A DNA stretch of 64,000 nt, from assembly GCF_007096385.1 (NCBI RefSeq), contig NZ_VJWL01000004.1, positions 124,001 to 188,000 on the forward strand, written 5' to 3'. The translations under genes and the position numbers were made by a program. Below the pieces are notes generated by a model that had not been told where the DNA came from, did not search any database, and saw only the letters and a list, made by a program, of their open reading frames with translations. Shown here piece by piece: positions 1 to 8,762 of this stretch. Within the stretch, counting starts at the first letter, position 1. Every line of letters starts with the position of its first letter. Source of the DNA: Aliidiomarina halalkaliphila. GTDB lineage: Bacteria; Pseudomonadota; Gammaproteobacteria; Enterobacterales; Alteromonadaceae.

Positions 1-40
1 AAAAACTCACCCACAACATGGATATAAAAACGTGAGAGCT

Positions 41-463
41 ATGAGCTACGCATTGTTTGCATTATTTGTCGCGGGCGTTATTTTTTGGTGGATCTGGATT
101 AGCCCATTTAGTTTTACTTATTCCGACACCACACTGGATATAGATGAGGAAGCCACTCATCGTGTGTTTGCTTTCGGAACCCTGCGCAACCATTTCGTTC
201 GTTCCCTCATTATTCGCCGCTACGTGCCAACCGAGCCTGCACGATTAGATGGTTATCGCCGTTATGGTCTTGATTTGCTTCCCGATGAGGGCGCCTATAC
301 CGAGGGTGTCATCTTCTATGTTACCCCCACCCAGTTACGTCGGCTTGATCGTTATGAACGTGTGGGTGTTAAATATGAACGCTATTTATATACACTTGAA
401 GATGGCGAGTATGCTTGGGTCTATCGTTTGATCTCCGATATTCAGCCCATTCTGGAGGAGTAG
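41..463 (+). CDS. Membrane-anchored gamma-glutamylcyclotransferase-like (AIG2/GGCT fold) protein
   Basis: A 140-residue protein of the gamma-glutamylcyclotransferase-like fold. It has a hydrophobic N-terminal segment (about residues 5-23) and then the fold's substrate loop as FGTL (45-48). The expected acidic residue lies in the YERVGVKYER stretch (Glu106). The family releases 5-oxoproline from gamma-glutamyl amines or amides, so this one may trim a gamma-glutamyl product at the membrane. It ends 6 bases before the amidoligase gene, which suggests co-expression. I prefer ATG at 41, with GAGAG just upstream; a GTG at 32 is possible. The reading frame is open to the left edge of the window, so an earlier start cannot be excluded. 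The N-terminal membrane segment is unusual for this family. The fold is fairly sure, the substrate is unknown. Confidence 0.72.
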   Translation: MSYALFALFVAGVIFWWIWISPFSFTYSDTTLDIDEEATHRVFAFGTLRNHFVRSLIIRRYVPTEPARLDGYRRYGLDLLPDEGAYTEGVIFYVTPTQLRRLDRYERVGVKYERYLYTLEDGEYAWVYRLISDIQPILEE

Positions 464-469
464 TAGGTT

Positions 470-1477
470 ATGGCTGAAGCATTAATTCAGGTACCCCGAA
501 CACGAACAGCGGATGACAAAGAACGCCGTGTCGGCGTTGAAATTGAGTTAGGGGCACTGTCTCTCGACAAAGTCACCGAGATTGTCGAACAATTTCTTAC
601 CACCCTTGATATCAACACAGAAACCCAGAGCAAAGGCCGCTATGAACGCGAAATTAGCGGTGATGACGCAGGCCCCTGGATAATTGAGTTTGATTACAGT
701 TATCTGAAAAAACTCGGACGTGAAGAGCACCAAGAAGAATGGCAAAAGTCTGCGGAAAAGGGCCTCGCTTGGATTGCCGAAAGCGTGGTTCCGGTGGAGA
801 TAGTAAGCCCACCATTACCACTCTCTCGCCTCAAGGAAGTTGAGAACTTAATGGGTCAATTGCGCGACGCAGGAGCGCGAGGTTCCTCTGATAGCCTTGC
901 CTACGCGTTTGGTATGCAACTCAACCCAGAAGTACCGGATACCGGTGCCAATACCTTAGTGCGTTACCTGCAAGCATTTCTGTGCAGCTATGATTGGCTC
1001 CTAAAGCGTATCGATCCAGATATCTCCCGCCGAGTCAGCAGCTATATCGACCCCTTCCCGAAAAAATACTTGGATAAAGTCTTGGATCCGGATTATGCAC
1101 CTAGTATTGAGGCATTCATGGATGACTACCTCAAAGATAATCCCACGCGCAATCGCGCATTGGATATGTTGCCGTTGTTTCGGCACTTAGATGAAGAACG
1201 GGTGGTGTCAGCGGTGCCTGATGACCTCATCAAGGCCCGACCAACCTTTCATTATCGCTTACCGGGATGCGAGATTCACCGCAACGACTGGGGCCTATTT
1301 TCGGTGTGGAATGATTGGGCTGTTATTGAGCAATTGGCGGAGTCCACCGAAATACTGAACGACGCCCTCAGTCATTATCAGCGCCAGCGAAATCGCTTTA
1401 TCCCTTGGCTTGGTAAAAACTGGAAAGACTATATGAGCGGCGACATCATTCCGCAGATATTAGAGCAATGCAAGTAG
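470..1477 (+). CDS. Amidoligase family protein (glutamine-synthetase-like fold, Amidoligase_2 type)
   Basis: A 335-residue protein that resembles the COOH-NH2 ligase family with a glutamine-synthetase-like fold. Visible signatures are GVEIELG (22-28) with its paired glutamates for metal/ATP binding, VEIVSPP (109-115) and FGMQLNPE (147-154). Members are predicted to form amide bonds between a carboxylate and an amine, and they are often encoded beside gamma-glutamylcyclotransferase-like or glutamine amidotransferase genes. That matches the gene directly upstream. Its 3' end overlaps the convergent Nramp gene by 18 bases. No signal peptide is visible, so it is probably cytoplasmic. The peptide or metabolite it modifies cannot be read from the sequence. 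Confidence 0.75.
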   Translation: MAEALIQVPRTRTADDKERRVGVEIELGALSLDKVTEIVEQFLTTLDINTETQSKGRYEREISGDDAGPWIIEFDYSYLKKLGREEHQEEWQKSAEKGLAWIAESVVPVEIVSPPLPLSRLKEVENLMGQLRDAGARGSSDSLAYAFGMQLNPEVPDTGANTLVRYLQAFLCSYDWLLKRIDPDISRRVSSYIDPFPKKYLDKVLDPDYAPSIEAFMDDYLKDNPTRNRALDMLPLFRHLDEERVVSAVPDDLIKARPTFHYRLPGCEIHRNDWGLFSVWNDWAVIEQLAESTEILNDALSHYQRQRNRFIPWLGKNWKDYMSGDIIPQILEQCK

Positions 1478-2713
1478 GATTGATCGCGCCCCTAACACTA
1501 GCGCAATCACAAACACACAGCCCCCGAGTATGTTTTGTCGGGTGCTGTTTGCGTATTGCCCCATAGATTTTTGATTGACCGCCAATAACAAGAAGCCGGC
1601 AATCAATGGCAGCAAGATGCCGTTGGCGACTTGGGCAAATACAATCAACGAAATCGGGCGAATCCCTAGCGACGCAACGATCACGCCCACCAAAATGATT
1701 CCGAGCCAAGTACCGCGAAAGGCCCAGCTGCGTAAATCAATATTCCATCCGAGCACACCCGTTAATGCATAAGCGGAGGCCAAAGGCGCAGTAATAGCCG
1801 ACGACAATCCCGCCGCTAACAGTCCAGTCGCCATTAGATAAGTGGCCGCCGTGCCAAAGATGGGTTCCAGCGATACCGCTAAATCCGCGGCCCCTGCAAT
1901 GGTCGCCTGCTGGCCAAAATAGGCCGCTGCCGCAGTCGAAACAATAGCTATAGAGACTAAGCCACCTAGTGGAATTGAGGTGGCAATATCGGAACGGGCT
2001 TCCACTAACGCTTGCTCTGTTGGCACCTGTGTTTTTGGCCAACGGGTACGCGCACTTGCTGCGTGCAAAAATAGCGCATAAGGCACAACCGTGGTGCCGA
2101 TTAACGCCATCATGGTTAAGGCACCACCAGTCGGAATCTGAGGCACGAGCAAGCCCCGCAGCAACGCAAGTAAATCTGGTTTGCTCAGTATAAAGGTGGT
2201 GATAAAGGCCAAGCTCATTAGCACCACGAGCCCGATAAGCGCGCGCTCAATAGTGCGATATTTGCCTTGCCAGAGCACCAGCGCTGCGAGCGCGCCAAGA
2301 ATCACCGCCCAAGGGTTGAGGCCGGTACGCGCCACCAAGGCTTGCACCCAGTGCGCGTCACCCCAAAGTGCATCGGCACCTAAACTGGCACCGGTGAGAT
2401 TCCCTCCCTGATAGGCGCTATTACCGATCACCACAGCCGCCACCACCAAGGCAATAAAGCCTATACGCGCTAAAGGCGCCGACACCACGGTGCGCAGGCT
2501 TTCGCCTAATCCCGCTTGCGTTACTACGCCTATACGCGCCGCCATTTCTTGCAAAATCATGGTGGCGATCACGGCGAACACCAAAGCCCACAGTAACGCG
2601 TAACCAAACTGCGCCCCTGCAAGTGATGCAGTGACGACCGTTCCGGGCCCAATAAAAGCCGCCGCAACTAAGGTTGCGGGACCAAACTTAAAACGGAACC
2701 CGGACGCTGCCAT
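1460..2713 (-). CDS. Nramp-family metal transporter, atypical subgroup
   Basis: A 417-residue polytopic membrane protein of the Nramp/MntH superfamily, which moves divalent metals with protons. The N-terminal helix carries GPGT (22-25) where classical MntH has DPGN. The sixth-helix region reads VVPYALFLH (209-217) where MntH has the MPH motif. The overall pattern of about 11 hydrophobic helices, the QEMAAR element after helix 2 and the LH pair are kept. The classical metal-binding Asp, Asn and Met are all replaced, so Mn2+/Fe2+ transport should not be assumed. It starts 9 bases after the S9 peptidase stop on the same strand, so the two may share a transcript. The family is sure, the substrate is not. 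Confidence 0.8.
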   Translation of the reverse strand: MAASGFRFKFGPATLVAAAFIGPGTVVTASLAGAQFGYALLWALVFAVIATMILQEMAARIGVVTQAGLGESLRTVVSAPLARIGFIALVVAAVVIGNSAYQGGNLTGASLGADALWGDAHWVQALVARTGLNPWAVILGALAALVLWQGKYRTIERALIGLVVLMSLAFITTFILSKPDLLALLRGLLVPQIPTGGALTMMALIGTTVVPYALFLHAASARTRWPKTQVPTEQALVEARSDIATSIPLGGLVSIAIVSTAAAAYFGQQATIAGAADLAVSLEPIFGTAATYLMATGLLAAGLSSAITAPLASAYALTGVLGWNIDLRSWAFRGTWLGIILVGVIVASLGIRPISLIVFAQVANGILLPLIAGFLLLAVNQKSMGQYANSTRQNILGGCVFVIALVLGARSILLALL

Positions 2714-2722
2714 GGTGATGAA

Positions 2723-4693
2723 TTACTCGTCTTTCGCTGTATGTTTGAGCATAAACTCCAGCACACGCTCATAGAGTTTCACATTATTTTCAACTTTGTA
2801 GAAACCATGGCCCTCGTCTTCTACCAGCAGTTCTTCATAGGGAATATTATGCTCATCCAGGCGTTTTTTAAGTAAGTGATAATGATCAACGTGGGCGCGT
2901 ATATCTTCACCCCCATGGGCAATAAACAACGGGGTCTTAATATTCTCCACATGGTTTGTCGGCGAACGACGGGCCAACAGCTCCTCGTTATTTCCAAGCA
3001 CACGATTAAGATAATTACGGCCATACGCGGTTTCGGGAATATCACCGACTTCTTTCATTAACGCTAAATCGTAGACACCCACAAAGGCGAATGCACAGGC
3101 ATAGAGATCCGGTTCCCGAACGATCCCCGATAAGGTAGAAAATCCGCCGTAACTGGCACCCGCAATACAAATGCGTTCCGGATCCGCGTAGCCTTGCTCA
3201 ATCAGCCAATGCGTGGCATCGGTGATATCATCTTGCATCTTCGCGCCCCACTGGCGATAGCCTTTACGCTCGAATTCCCAACCATAGCCACCGGAGCCAC
3301 GGAAATTCACTTGCAGAACCCCAAAGCCACGGGAGGCCAGCAGTTGGGTTACCGGATCAAAGGTCCAGTAATCCCGCACCCCGTGAGGCCCGCCATGGAT
3401 ATACACTACGAAAGGCAAGTCGGGATTTGGCTCCTGGTTTTGTGGGGTAGTCATATACCCATGGATTTGCAAGTCATCCCGCGCAGTGAATGAAATCGGC
3501 TGCATGGGCGACATCTGGGCGGGATCGATCCAGCCTCGTGACCCAGCAATAAAACGCAGCGCGGGAGCCTCGGTGTCTAGTAGGAAAAACTCTCTTGGCG
3601 CTTGGTCACTGGCGACAGATACAATGGCGCGCTTGCCATCGGCGGTCCAGTTGTGGAAGTGCACATAATTGCCATCAAACATGGCGCCAATTTGCTCAAG
3701 CCACTGGGATTCAGTCGCATCCGCATCGAGGATATGCATGATGGGATAGCCTGGGCTAAAGCGCACACCTAACAGATTGCGCCCGGATGCATCGTATTTA
3801 TACGGCGAGACGTCGGAAAACACTGGATGATCGATTTCAACGCCGTGTTCATTGGCAATCGGGATCGCATCGCCTTCATTAAACCGCGCTAACCACAATC
3901 CCGATCCTTGGTTACGACGTACACTGAAATATACCCCATCACCTTCGTCGTTAAATGCAATAGGAGAGATAGACTCGCCTAGTGTATTTTCGAAAGTTTG
4001 CCACGGCGCATCCACCGAAGGGCGCCAGGCAAATTCGCCTTTGTCATCATCATTGGTCCCGTAGGCGAAACGTACCTCGCCATTGCGATCGGCCATCAAT
4101 CCACCGCGATTCAATGGCGACGACGCCACTGTGCGTAAGCGTGCGTCGTTCACATTTAACCGCTCTGCAATAGGTTTAAGGCGATCGTGGGCCCAATGCT
4201 GAATCAATATCCAATCAGGCTGCTCCGGTAACAAATGAATCACCGACATTTGGCGAAATACATAGCTCCCTGGGTTCGTACCAAACAGCTGGCGACGATT
4301 GGAGCCATCTGCATTCATGGAAAAAACGCGGCCTGTGCGTGCGGGTACTTCGAGGGCGCCGACCTGAATGGTTGTTTCAAAAATAAGCCGATCGGGCGTG
4401 ACCCAGCGCACCGCAAAGGGGCTCTCGCCTCCCCGTAGTTCAAAAGCAGACTTCACGGAAATACTTTCTAAGTCGGAGATATCCAGAATCGCTAGGTTAC
4501 GCCGCCCTTCAGCGGGTACCGTTACTGCGATATATTCACCCGAAGGCGATAATGCGACACCGGTGAATTCCGCATGGCGGAAGAAGTCTTCAAGTGGAAT
4601 ATCCGCAGGGCTTGCGCTCACAGCAGAAAAAGAAAAGAAAGATATACACAGCAAGGTGGCGCAGCAGCGAATGCGCGCAAGCAAATAGTTCAT
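2723..4693 (-). CDS. Exported S9 family (prolyl oligopeptidase-like) serine peptidase
   Basis: A 656-residue serine peptidase with an N-terminal beta-propeller-like region and a C-terminal alpha/beta hydrolase domain. The nucleophile is Ser514 in GASYGG; Asp597 (GGED) and His629 (DEGHGF) complete the triad. I chose the ATG at 4693 because it opens directly into a signal peptide (basic start, hydrophobic core, VSASP cleavage region). The longer frame from 4738 would put 15 polar residues before it. The enzyme therefore probably acts in the periplasm, cutting oligopeptides like acylaminoacyl- or dipeptidyl-peptidases. Marine Alteromonadales carry many such peptidases for protein-rich diets. The exact specificity is not determined by the sequence. 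Confidence 0.9.
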   Translation of the reverse strand: MNYLLARIRCCATLLCISFFSFSAVSASPADIPLEDFFRHAEFTGVALSPSGEYIAVTVPAEGRRNLAILDISDLESISVKSAFELRGGESPFAVRWVTPDRLIFETTIQVGALEVPARTGRVFSMNADGSNRRQLFGTNPGSYVFRQMSVIHLLPEQPDWILIQHWAHDRLKPIAERLNVNDARLRTVASSPLNRGGLMADRNGEVRFAYGTNDDDKGEFAWRPSVDAPWQTFENTLGESISPIAFNDEGDGVYFSVRRNQGSGLWLARFNEGDAIPIANEHGVEIDHPVFSDVSPYKYDASGRNLLGVRFSPGYPIMHILDADATESQWLEQIGAMFDGNYVHFHNWTADGKRAIVSVASDQAPREFFLLDTEAPALRFIAGSRGWIDPAQMSPMQPISFTARDDLQIHGYMTTPQNQEPNPDLPFVVYIHGGPHGVRDYWTFDPVTQLLASRGFGVLQVNFRGSGGYGWEFERKGYRQWGAKMQDDITDATHWLIEQGYADPERICIAGASYGGFSTLSGIVREPDLYACAFAFVGVYDLALMKEVGDIPETAYGRNYLNRVLGNNEELLARRSPTNHVENIKTPLFIAHGGEDIRAHVDHYHLLKKRLDEHNIPYEELLVEDEGHGFYKVENNVKLYERVLEFMLKHTAKDE

Positions 4694-4804
4694 GTCTAAA
4701 CCCGGTATCGATAGCTTTGTGGCAGGCCTATCCCACACACTTGTTATTATTCTGTTAGGTTATCAATTCGGTATTGCGATGCCAAACCCTTAATTGTTAC
4801 AAAA

Positions 4805-6514
4805 TTAGTGCAGGGCATCGGCAGAAGGCGCAGCAAAGCCGCTCGCTAGTTCCTCATACAAGGCTTTGAGTACCGCACGCTCGGGTTCAGAAGGAATGCG
4901 CTGTTCGCGCAAATAGATTTCACCAATCGACACTAATAGATATGCAATGGAATAGCTTTCATCACGTCCCAACATCAATGCGAGGGCATCTTCATAGTAT
5001 TGATGCTCGGCTAAAGTGGTGCCTAAGCTATGAATGAGATACGGAAAAATATCAATCGCCGGTACGGCATACTGGTCGAACAAATCCTTGCGATCTTGCT
5101 CGATAAGTATAGGGCCAATAAAGTCGAGCAGCATGGCAACGTCTTCCGCACGCTGTCCGCGCAACTCCCGTTCTATTGCTGTGAACATCCGCGTCACGTC
5201 GTCCGGCCGCCCCACCTCCACATACATCTTTAATTTCCACGCAAATAACACAAGGCGCTCTTCACGATCGACAATTTCACTCATCAGCAACCGAATATGA
5301 TGAATCATATCGTCGATATCCATATCGAGATCAAAAGCATGCATAAATTCCACGAGGATAATCGCGAACCAGACAGCTTCTGTATCTTCTTCCGCCATGA
5401 TGAAATGGGCCAGTAACCGCAGCAATTGGCGTTGCTGTTCAACCATATCGAACTCGGCTAAGGCGTCCGCCAGCTCCTGAAATCCGGAATACACAATATA
5501 AAAACCGTGATCAGGGGATTCTTCAATCAATTGCTCGGTATCAAGTATGACCTGCACCGCGATTTCTTCGGCCCGCGTAAACTCACCTACTTCGGCGAAT
5601 TTTCGAATATATTCAAGGGGTCCGCTGAAACGCCAATAATCATTATCGCTATGCTGCTCTGTCACCCGTGCATAGGAGAGCTCTAATACCTCGAGGGCGC
5701 TGCGCGTATCACCTAATGCAACAAAGAGATCAAACAAGGCTGCGTAGGCCACTTCTGTACTGTAATTTTCCTGATGTGCGTCGAGGGGCATCTCGCTCCA
5801 GCGAAGCTCACCAAGACGGAAGTTAATGTCATCGGCGATCCGGCGCGCGAGCATTTCCTCGCCCTCTTCCAAATACAGCAAACCAAGATAAGCACGCCAT
5901 TGCGCCCGGATCCCCGGATCCGTCTGCCGATTCACTAGCTCCTCAAGAAATGCCGTATCGCCAAGCTTACGCGCCAGTTCCGTACGTAGATAACGGGCAT
6001 TTAACACCCGGTGGTTCTCAATTTGTTGGGATAAATATTGGTCGACTTCTTGCAAGCGCACCAATGCCTCGTCCTTGCGCCCAAGTTCAATGTAGCCATC
6101 AATAATCGCGAGCTCATACGAATACGGGTCGAAATAATCGGGATGGGGGGAGTTTTCCAGATGCCACTGCGCTTGTAGCAACACATCAATCGCCGCCGCT
6201 TCAGGAACAACATGGGTTGATAAGGTATTGATCAGGATCCGATACAACCCAAATCGAGTGGCTTCGTCGCTGGTATGGTCGGCAATATAGCGCGCCAGTG
6301 CAATGGGATGCCGCGTGGGATCGGTCAAAACATCGGCGTATGCTTGGCCTGAGGCCCGCTCTTCAAGGTCGGCGACTGCATCAGCCACACTACCGCCATC
6401 GGGTAGAATGATTTCAGGCTCACCGGAACACCCTAGCAATAGTGCCAAACAGCCCGCGAATACACCGCCCTGAACATATGCTTTCACACCCTTAACAACC
6501 GCCATAAATTCCAT
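4805..6514 (-). CDS. Predicted outer-membrane lipoprotein with helical (TPR-like) repeats, function unknown
   Basis: A 569-residue protein that I do not recognise as a named family. It begins with a lipoprotein signal: a hydrophobic stretch and lipobox LLLGC followed by SGEPE. Serine at +2 favours the outer membrane. The rest is almost entirely amphipathic helix, rich in Glu, Leu and Ala, with repeated helix pairs resembling tetratricopeptide arrays. No catalytic motif is visible. Such proteins are usually scaffolds. ATG codons at 6514 and 6505 are both possible starts and either leaves the lipobox intact. It stands alone between the S9 peptidase and tRNA-Ile2 on the same strand. Confidence 0.75.
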   Translation of the reverse strand: MEFMAVVKGVKAYVQGGVFAGCLALLLGCSGEPEIILPDGGSVADAVADLEERASGQAYADVLTDPTRHPIALARYIADHTSDEATRFGLYRILINTLSTHVVPEAAAIDVLLQAQWHLENSPHPDYFDPYSYELAIIDGYIELGRKDEALVRLQEVDQYLSQQIENHRVLNARYLRTELARKLGDTAFLEELVNRQTDPGIRAQWRAYLGLLYLEEGEEMLARRIADDINFRLGELRWSEMPLDAHQENYSTEVAYAALFDLFVALGDTRSALEVLELSYARVTEQHSDNDYWRFSGPLEYIRKFAEVGEFTRAEEIAVQVILDTEQLIEESPDHGFYIVYSGFQELADALAEFDMVEQQRQLLRLLAHFIMAEEDTEAVWFAIILVEFMHAFDLDMDIDDMIHHIRLLMSEIVDREERLVLFAWKLKMYVEVGRPDDVTRMFTAIERELRGQRAEDVAMLLDFIGPILIEQDRKDLFDQYAVPAIDIFPYLIHSLGTTLAEHQYYEDALALMLGRDESYSIAYLLVSIGEIYLREQRIPSEPERAVLKALYEELASGFAAPSADALH

Positions 6515-6600
6515 CTCACGCCCAAAAAGTACTCATTCAGAGTATCCAATCAAGGCCGTGCTTGTCATTAAAAATAGTATGGGGTGCTGCGCCGAAACAA

Positions 6601-6676
6601 TGGTGGCCCCTCCCAGACTCGAACTGGGGACCAATCGATTATGAGTCGAGTGCTCTAACCACTGAGCTAAGGGGCC
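6601..6676 (-). tRNA. ileX: tRNA-Ile2 (CAU anticodon, lysidine-modified type)
   Basis: A 76-base cloverleaf read on the minus strand, with encoded CCA (6601-6603). The acceptor stem is GGCCCCT/AGGGGCC, the T arm is CCCAG/CTGGG, and the CAT anticodon lies at 6643-6641. The acceptor stem and D arm match E. coli tRNA-Ile2, whose C34 is converted to lysidine so that it reads AUA. Elongator tRNA-Met has a different acceptor stem. E. coli ileX also sits next to rpoD, which supports the call. One oddity is that the first anticodon-stem pair (27-43) is C-U, where E. coli Ile2 has G-U. Confidence 0.88.
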
Positions 6677-6724
6677 ACTGAGATAGGTTTTGCAGCGTTG
6701 CTCTGTTGCTGCAAAGTGGCGGCA

Positions 6725-6730
6725 AGTATA
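6725..6730 (-). promoter_or_regulatory. Candidate -10 element of the tRNA-Ile2 promoter
   Basis: On the minus strand TATACT is followed by a GC-rich TGCCGCC, the kind of discriminator found at stringently controlled stable-RNA promoters. It lies about 50 bases before the tRNA 5' end. The -35 position falls on the T-tract of the rpoD terminator and is a poor match to consensus. Confidence 0.5.
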
Positions 6731-6747
6731 CCCAAATCAGACGCAAC

Positions 6748-6772
6748 AAAAAAGCGCCCGGAGGCGCTTTTT
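6748..6772 (-). terminator. Rho-independent terminator of rpoD
   Basis: The stem GCGCC/GGCGC with a four-base loop is flanked by A6 and T5, so it could work on both strands. It lies 18 bases after the rpoD stop and separates rpoD from tRNA-Ile2. Confidence 0.85.
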
Positions 6773-6789
6773 CAAGCAGTTATACGAAT

Positions 6790-8631
6790 TTACTCGTCGA
6801 GGAAACTCTTCAACTGTTCGCTGCGGCTTGGATGACGCAACTTACGCAATGCCTTGGCTTCAATCTGACGAATCCGCTCTCGGGTAACATCAAACTGCTT
6901 GCCTACTTCTTCGAGGGTATGGTCGGTATTCATATCAATACCAAAGCGCATACGCAGTACTTTCGCTTCCCGCGCGGTGAGCCCACCAAGTACGTCGCGT
7001 ACAGCGTTTTGCAAGCTCTCAGAGGTTGCTGCGTCGACCGGCAAGTCGAGGGTAGTATCCTCGATAAAGTCACCTAAATGCGAATCTTCGTCGTCACCAA
7101 TTGGGGTTTCCATGGAGATCGGCTCTTTCGCAATTTTCAGCACCTTACGGATCTTATCTTCCGGCATCGCCATGCGCTCAGCCAATTCTTCTGGCTGCGG
7201 CTCGCGCCCCATTTCTTGCAGCATCTGCCGCGAAATTCGATTCAGTTTGTTGATCGTTTCGATCATGTGCACTGGAATCCGAATGGTACGGGCTTGGTCG
7301 GCAATAGAACGGGTAATTGCTTGGCGAATCCACCATGTGGCATAGGTTGAGAACTTATAACCACGGCGGTATTCGAACTTATCCACGGCTTTCATCAAGC
7401 CGATGTTCCCTTCCTGAATGAGATCCAAGAACTGGAGACCACGGTTGGTGTACTTCTTCGCAATCGAGATCACCAAACGTAAGTTCGCTTCCACCATTTC
7501 TTTCTTGGCGCGACGCGCTTTGGCTTCGCCAATCGACATACGACGGTTAATGTCTTTTACCTTCGCAATCGACAGCCCCGTTTCTTCGGCAATGGAGCGT
7601 AATTTGCCAGTGCAACGCTCGATTTCTTCGCGGTGCTCAGCGAGTGCTTCGCTGTAGCCCACATTCTTGGCGACTAAGCCATCGAACCACGCCATGGAGG
7701 TTTCGTTACCTGCAAAGGCGATAACAAAAGTACGTTTAGGCACTTTCGCCTGTTCCAGCGCTAACTTCATAATTAAGCGCTCTTGCACGCGAACTCGGTC
7801 CATCATTTCGCGCATGTCTTTAACAAGACGATCAAATTGCTTTGGCACCAAACGGAACTGTTTGAACAACTCGCTCAGTTGCTCGATTTCTACCCGTGCT
7901 TTATCGTGCTCGCGACCGTGCTTTTTAATTGCCGCGCGCGTGGATTCGTATTGATCACGTAACTCAGCGAATTTCTCACGAGCTTGTTCTGGATCGACAC
8001 CGGTATCTGTTGAATCATCATCTGAATCATCATCATCATCGTCGCCATCATCATCTTCATCTTCGAGTTGATCATTGCTTAACTCTGAACCCACGTGAGT
8101 TGCGCTCACTGGCGCTTCGTCTACTTCGTTTGGATCGATAAAGCCTGAGATGATCTCAGTTAAGCGAATTTGTTCCGCTTCAAAGGCATCCCACTGTTCT
8201 AGCAGGAAGTTAATGGCTTCAGGATATTCCGCGACCGAGCATTGAACTTGGTTAATACCTTCTTCAATACGCTTGGCAATGGCTATCTCCCCTTCCCGGG
8301 TTAATAGCTCTACCGTGCCCATTTCACGCATGTACATGCGCACCGGATCAGTAGTGCGGCCAATTTCACTTTCGACAGTGGCTAGTGCAGCCGCCGCTTC
8401 TTCAGCGGCATCTTCATCGGCTGCATCTTCGCTCATCATCAGATCGTCGGCATCGGGGGCAGCTTCATACACTTTAATCCCCATGTCGTTGATCATGCGG
8501 ATGATGTCTTCAATCTGATCCGAGTCAACGATGTCTTGCGGAAGGTGGTCATTGACCTCAGCAAAAGTTAGATAACCTTGCTCTTTACCTTTCGCAATAA
8601 GTAATTTCAGTTGCGACTGACGAGTCTGCAT
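6790..8631 (-). CDS. rpoD: RNA polymerase primary sigma factor RpoD (sigma-70)
   Basis: The housekeeping sigma factor directs core RNA polymerase to -10/-35 promoters. The N-terminal region 1.1 closely follows E. coli, and [15 protein letters not shown] marks region 1.2. An Asp-rich stretch (about residues 190-215) sits in the non-conserved region, and regions 2-4 are complete down to the region 4 helix-turn-helix near the C terminus. I start at ATG 8631 (613 residues, the same as E. coli) because GAGGTG lies 9 bases upstream. The apparent GTG start at 8643 is part of that ribosome-binding site. It is the last gene of the rpsU-dnaG-rpoD operon and has its own candidate promoter and a strong terminator. 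Confidence 0.98.
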   Translation of the reverse strand: MQTRQSQLKLLIAKGKEQGYLTFAEVNDHLPQDIVDSDQIEDIIRMINDMGIKVYEAAPDADDLMMSEDAADEDAAEEAAAALATVESEIGRTTDPVRMYMREMGTVELLTREGEIAIAKRIEEGINQVQCSVAEYPEAINFLLEQWDAFEAEQIRLTEIISGFIDPNEVDEAPVSATHVGSELSNDQLEDEDDDGDDDDDDSDDDSTDTGVDPEQAREKFAELRDQYESTRAAIKKHGREHDKARVEIEQLSELFKQFRLVPKQFDRLVKDMREMMDRVRVQERLIMKLALEQAKVPKRTFVIAFAGNETSMAWFDGLVAKNVGYSEALAEHREEIERCTGKLRSIAEETGLSIAKVKDINRRMSIGEAKARRAKKEMVEANLRLVISIAKKYTNRGLQFLDLIQEGNIGLMKAVDKFEYRRGYKFSTYATWWIRQAITRSIADQARTIRIPVHMIETINKLNRISRQMLQEMGREPQPEELAERMAMPEDKIRKVLKIAKEPISMETPIGDDEDSHLGDFIEDTTLDLPVDAATSESLQNAVRDVLGGLTAREAKVLRMRFGIDMNTDHTLEEVGKQFDVTRERIRQIEAKALRKLRHPSRSEQLKSFLDE

Positions 8632-8684
8632 ACGGGCGTTCACCTCAGTAAAGACGTTTTTTAATTCGTGCGGGATGACCGCTC

Positions 8685-8693
8685 AGTATAACA
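8685..8693 (-). promoter_or_regulatory. Candidate extended -10 promoter for rpoD
   Basis: In the dnaG-rpoD gap the minus strand reads TGTTATACT, a TGn extended -10 next to a near-consensus hexamer, about 54 bases before the rpoD ATG. No good -35 is visible, which extended -10 promoters tolerate. It would allow rpoD expression independent of rpsU. Confidence 0.5.
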
Positions 8694-8762
8694 AAATGTA
8701 CAGGATTCAACCAGTTTAGTTTTAGTCCAAACTGAGTTTCTACATGAATGAAAAACGTTTAT

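Noticed and set aside
7985-8075. Repeated TCATCA-like tract resembling a microsatellite
   Set aside because: It encodes the Asp-rich stretch of the sigma-70 non-conserved region, which E. coli RpoD also has.
8643-8643. GTG at 8643 as the rpoD start
   Set aside because: It is part of the GAGGTG ribosome-binding site for the ATG at 8631, which also gives the usual 613 residues.
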